From contig NZ_CP050134.2 in assembly GCF_011612265.2 (NCBI RefSeq), positions 682,001 to 746,000 of the forward strand: DNA of 64,000 nucleotides, written 5' to 3'. Every line of letters begins with the position of its first letter. The first letter of the stretch is position 1. The notes under the pieces were generated by a model. The model did not search any database and was not told where the DNA came from. It worked only from the letters and a program-made list of their open reading frames with translations. Shown here piece after piece: positions 62,951-64,000 of this stretch. The DNA comes from Corynebacterium matruchotii. Its GTDB lineage: Bacteria > Actinomycetota > Actinomycetes > Mycobacteriales > Mycobacteriaceae. The position numbers and the translations under genes were made by a program.

Positions 62951-64000
62951 ATGCCGAACACCAACGACACTCAACCAACTGACGATCGCACAAGAGCGCA
63001 GGTTGTTACCGCGCGCACCGTGGCGGAAGCCGCCCGGAAAACCGGGGAAAAGGTCCAATCCCGAATCATCATTGTGGAAAACCTGGCGGACACCTCACTG
63101 GTGATCGACCAGGCGGGTGGTCCCAATGCGGTGGTAGAACCACTAACGGAACTATCCCCGGCGGCCGACCTTAGCCCCATCATGCGGCGACTCGCCGCCC
63201 TAGAAGCCACACCAACTCCGGCCGCCACCGTGGTCGAACAGGTGCAGGCATCGGCGCGGCTGAACCGCCTCGCCGACCACGCCGGAATCACCACCCGCGC
63301 CATCGGCATCGGTTGGGAAGACACCTCCAATGCGGCACGCCGCAACTGGTCCGAAATCGCCCGCACTGCGGTCACCAGGGGATATACTACCATCGACCTG
63401 GCTGCGGGTCGTCCCGAATGGACCCTCTTCCAGTGGCCAGCCCACCCCGAATGGGTGTCGTTAGAACCGCAGGAGAACCCCCTCCGCGACGTGATCGCCA
63501 CGCTCCGGGCCAACGGGATCGAAAAAATCTACCTCACGCTTGACATGATGGTGTCGACCTCGCTGGCGAAATTCCCGGAATGGAAGGCAATATCCAGGGA
63601 CGGCACCATTCGGAACATGCCCTCACCGGCGGCCCTCACCCGCAGCCCGATCCGGGACATGCTCGCCGGCGCCGTGGCGCAAGTTGCCACCCAATTCGGT
63701 GACATTATTGACGGGATCATCATCACCGAACTCTTTTGGGACTCCGGGTCGTTCTCCGACAACGACCTGCTGCTCTACCGCAGCGACACCGGCGCCACCG
63801 ACTGGCCCCGCAGCGACGATGGGGCACTCCAGGAAACTCCCGAATACCAGGAATGGCTCACCACCAAAATGGCGAATTTCATTGCCCACTGCCGAAGCCT
63901 GACCGCCGGCATCCCGCTGGTCATGGACGTGCGGGTGAACTGGAACCAGCCACTAGCGGGCCGCCCGGATAGCGGGCACGACTATGCCAAACTGCTGCGG
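62951..64000 (+). CDS. Unidentified large protein, N-terminal 350 residues (partial)
   Basis: The frame from ATG 62951 stays open to the window end. Start MPNTNDTQPTDDRTRAQVV. Alternating strands and helices with TIDLAAGRPEWTLFQWP, IEKIYLTLDMMV, IIDGIIITELFWDSG and IPLVMDVRVNW resemble a TIM-barrel, glycoside-hydrolase-like core with acidic residues at strand ends (ITELFWD, LVMDVRV). No signal peptide. GGGAAG lies before the start. The family is not certain. Confidence 0.7.
   Translation, partial: MPNTNDTQPTDDRTRAQVVTARTVAEAARKTGEKVQSRIIIVENLADTSLVIDQAGGPNAVVEPLTELSPAADLSPIMRRLAALEATPTPAATVVEQVQASARLNRLADHAGITTRAIGIGWEDTSNAARRNWSEIARTAVTRGYTTIDLAAGRPEWTLFQWPAHPEWVSLEPQENPLRDVIATLRANGIEKIYLTLDMMVSTSLAKFPEWKAISRDGTIRNMPSPAALTRSPIRDMLAGAVAQVATQFGDIIDGIIITELFWDSGSFSDNDLLLYRSDTGATDWPRSDDGALQETPEYQEWLTTKMANFIAHCRSLTAGIPLVMDVRVNWNQPLAGRPDSGHDYAKLLR

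Overview
This window looks like a chromosomal segment of a Corynebacterium. The conserved gene order aecD-brnQ, idi, an M3 oligopeptidase, malQ, a FadD15-type acyl-CoA synthetase, hemW-hrcA-dnaJ2-rsmE-phoH-ybeY-corC, era-recO-uppS, a Fur-family/ArsR pair, glyS, dgt and dnaG matches, from memory, the corynebacterial arrangement. GTG starts are common and the core genes are GC-rich. The species cannot be named from the sequence alone.

Layout. 1-5.3 kb: the end of an unknown gene, then a minus-strand oligo/dipeptide ABC importer. 5.3-9.6 kb: a small membrane protein, brnQ-aecD, a lipoprotein and idi. 9.6-13.2 kb (island 1): lower-GC genes of unknown families. 13.3-17.8 kb: a short maltokinase-like gene, a carboxylesterase and an M3 oligopeptidase. 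17.8-25.9 kb (island 2): an AT-rich stretch, a secreted amidase-domain protein whose signal peptide is interrupted by a ten-G tract, five tandem membrane-anchored homologues of its N-terminal domain, a TetR-DUF4865 cassette between 55-bp direct repeats, and one island-1-type gene. 25.9-31.3 kb: malQ, fadD and a gene of unknown function. 31.3-38.7 kb: a heme/heat-shock/rRNA-maturation block. 38.7-42.4 kb: pdxY and an ABC-2-type exporter. 42.4-46.1 kb: era, recO, uppS and a ferritin-VIT fusion. 46-54.5 kb: two metal-type regulators, glyS, a TPM-domain protein and dgt. 54.5-58.9 kb (island 3): paralogues of the island-1 families, with decaying copies. 58.9-64 kb: a secreted guanyl-specific RNase, dnaG, small envelope proteins, two tRNAs and an incomplete CDS.

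The core is housekeeping: peptide and branched-chain amino acid uptake, isoprenoid supply (idi, uppS), glucan metabolism, protein quality control, rRNA maturation, metal homeostasis and replication priming. The novelty lies in the three islands. Islands 1 and 3 are about 40 kb apart yet share two protein families and a short motif before each of several genes, so they come from one expanding and decaying family set. Island 2 shows one extracytoplasmic domain both fused to a predicted cell-wall amidase and repeated as five anchored proteins. The amidase's expression appears to depend on the length of a G tract. A surface conflict or wall-remodelling locus under phase variation is the best candidate for an undescribed system, but that function is inference.
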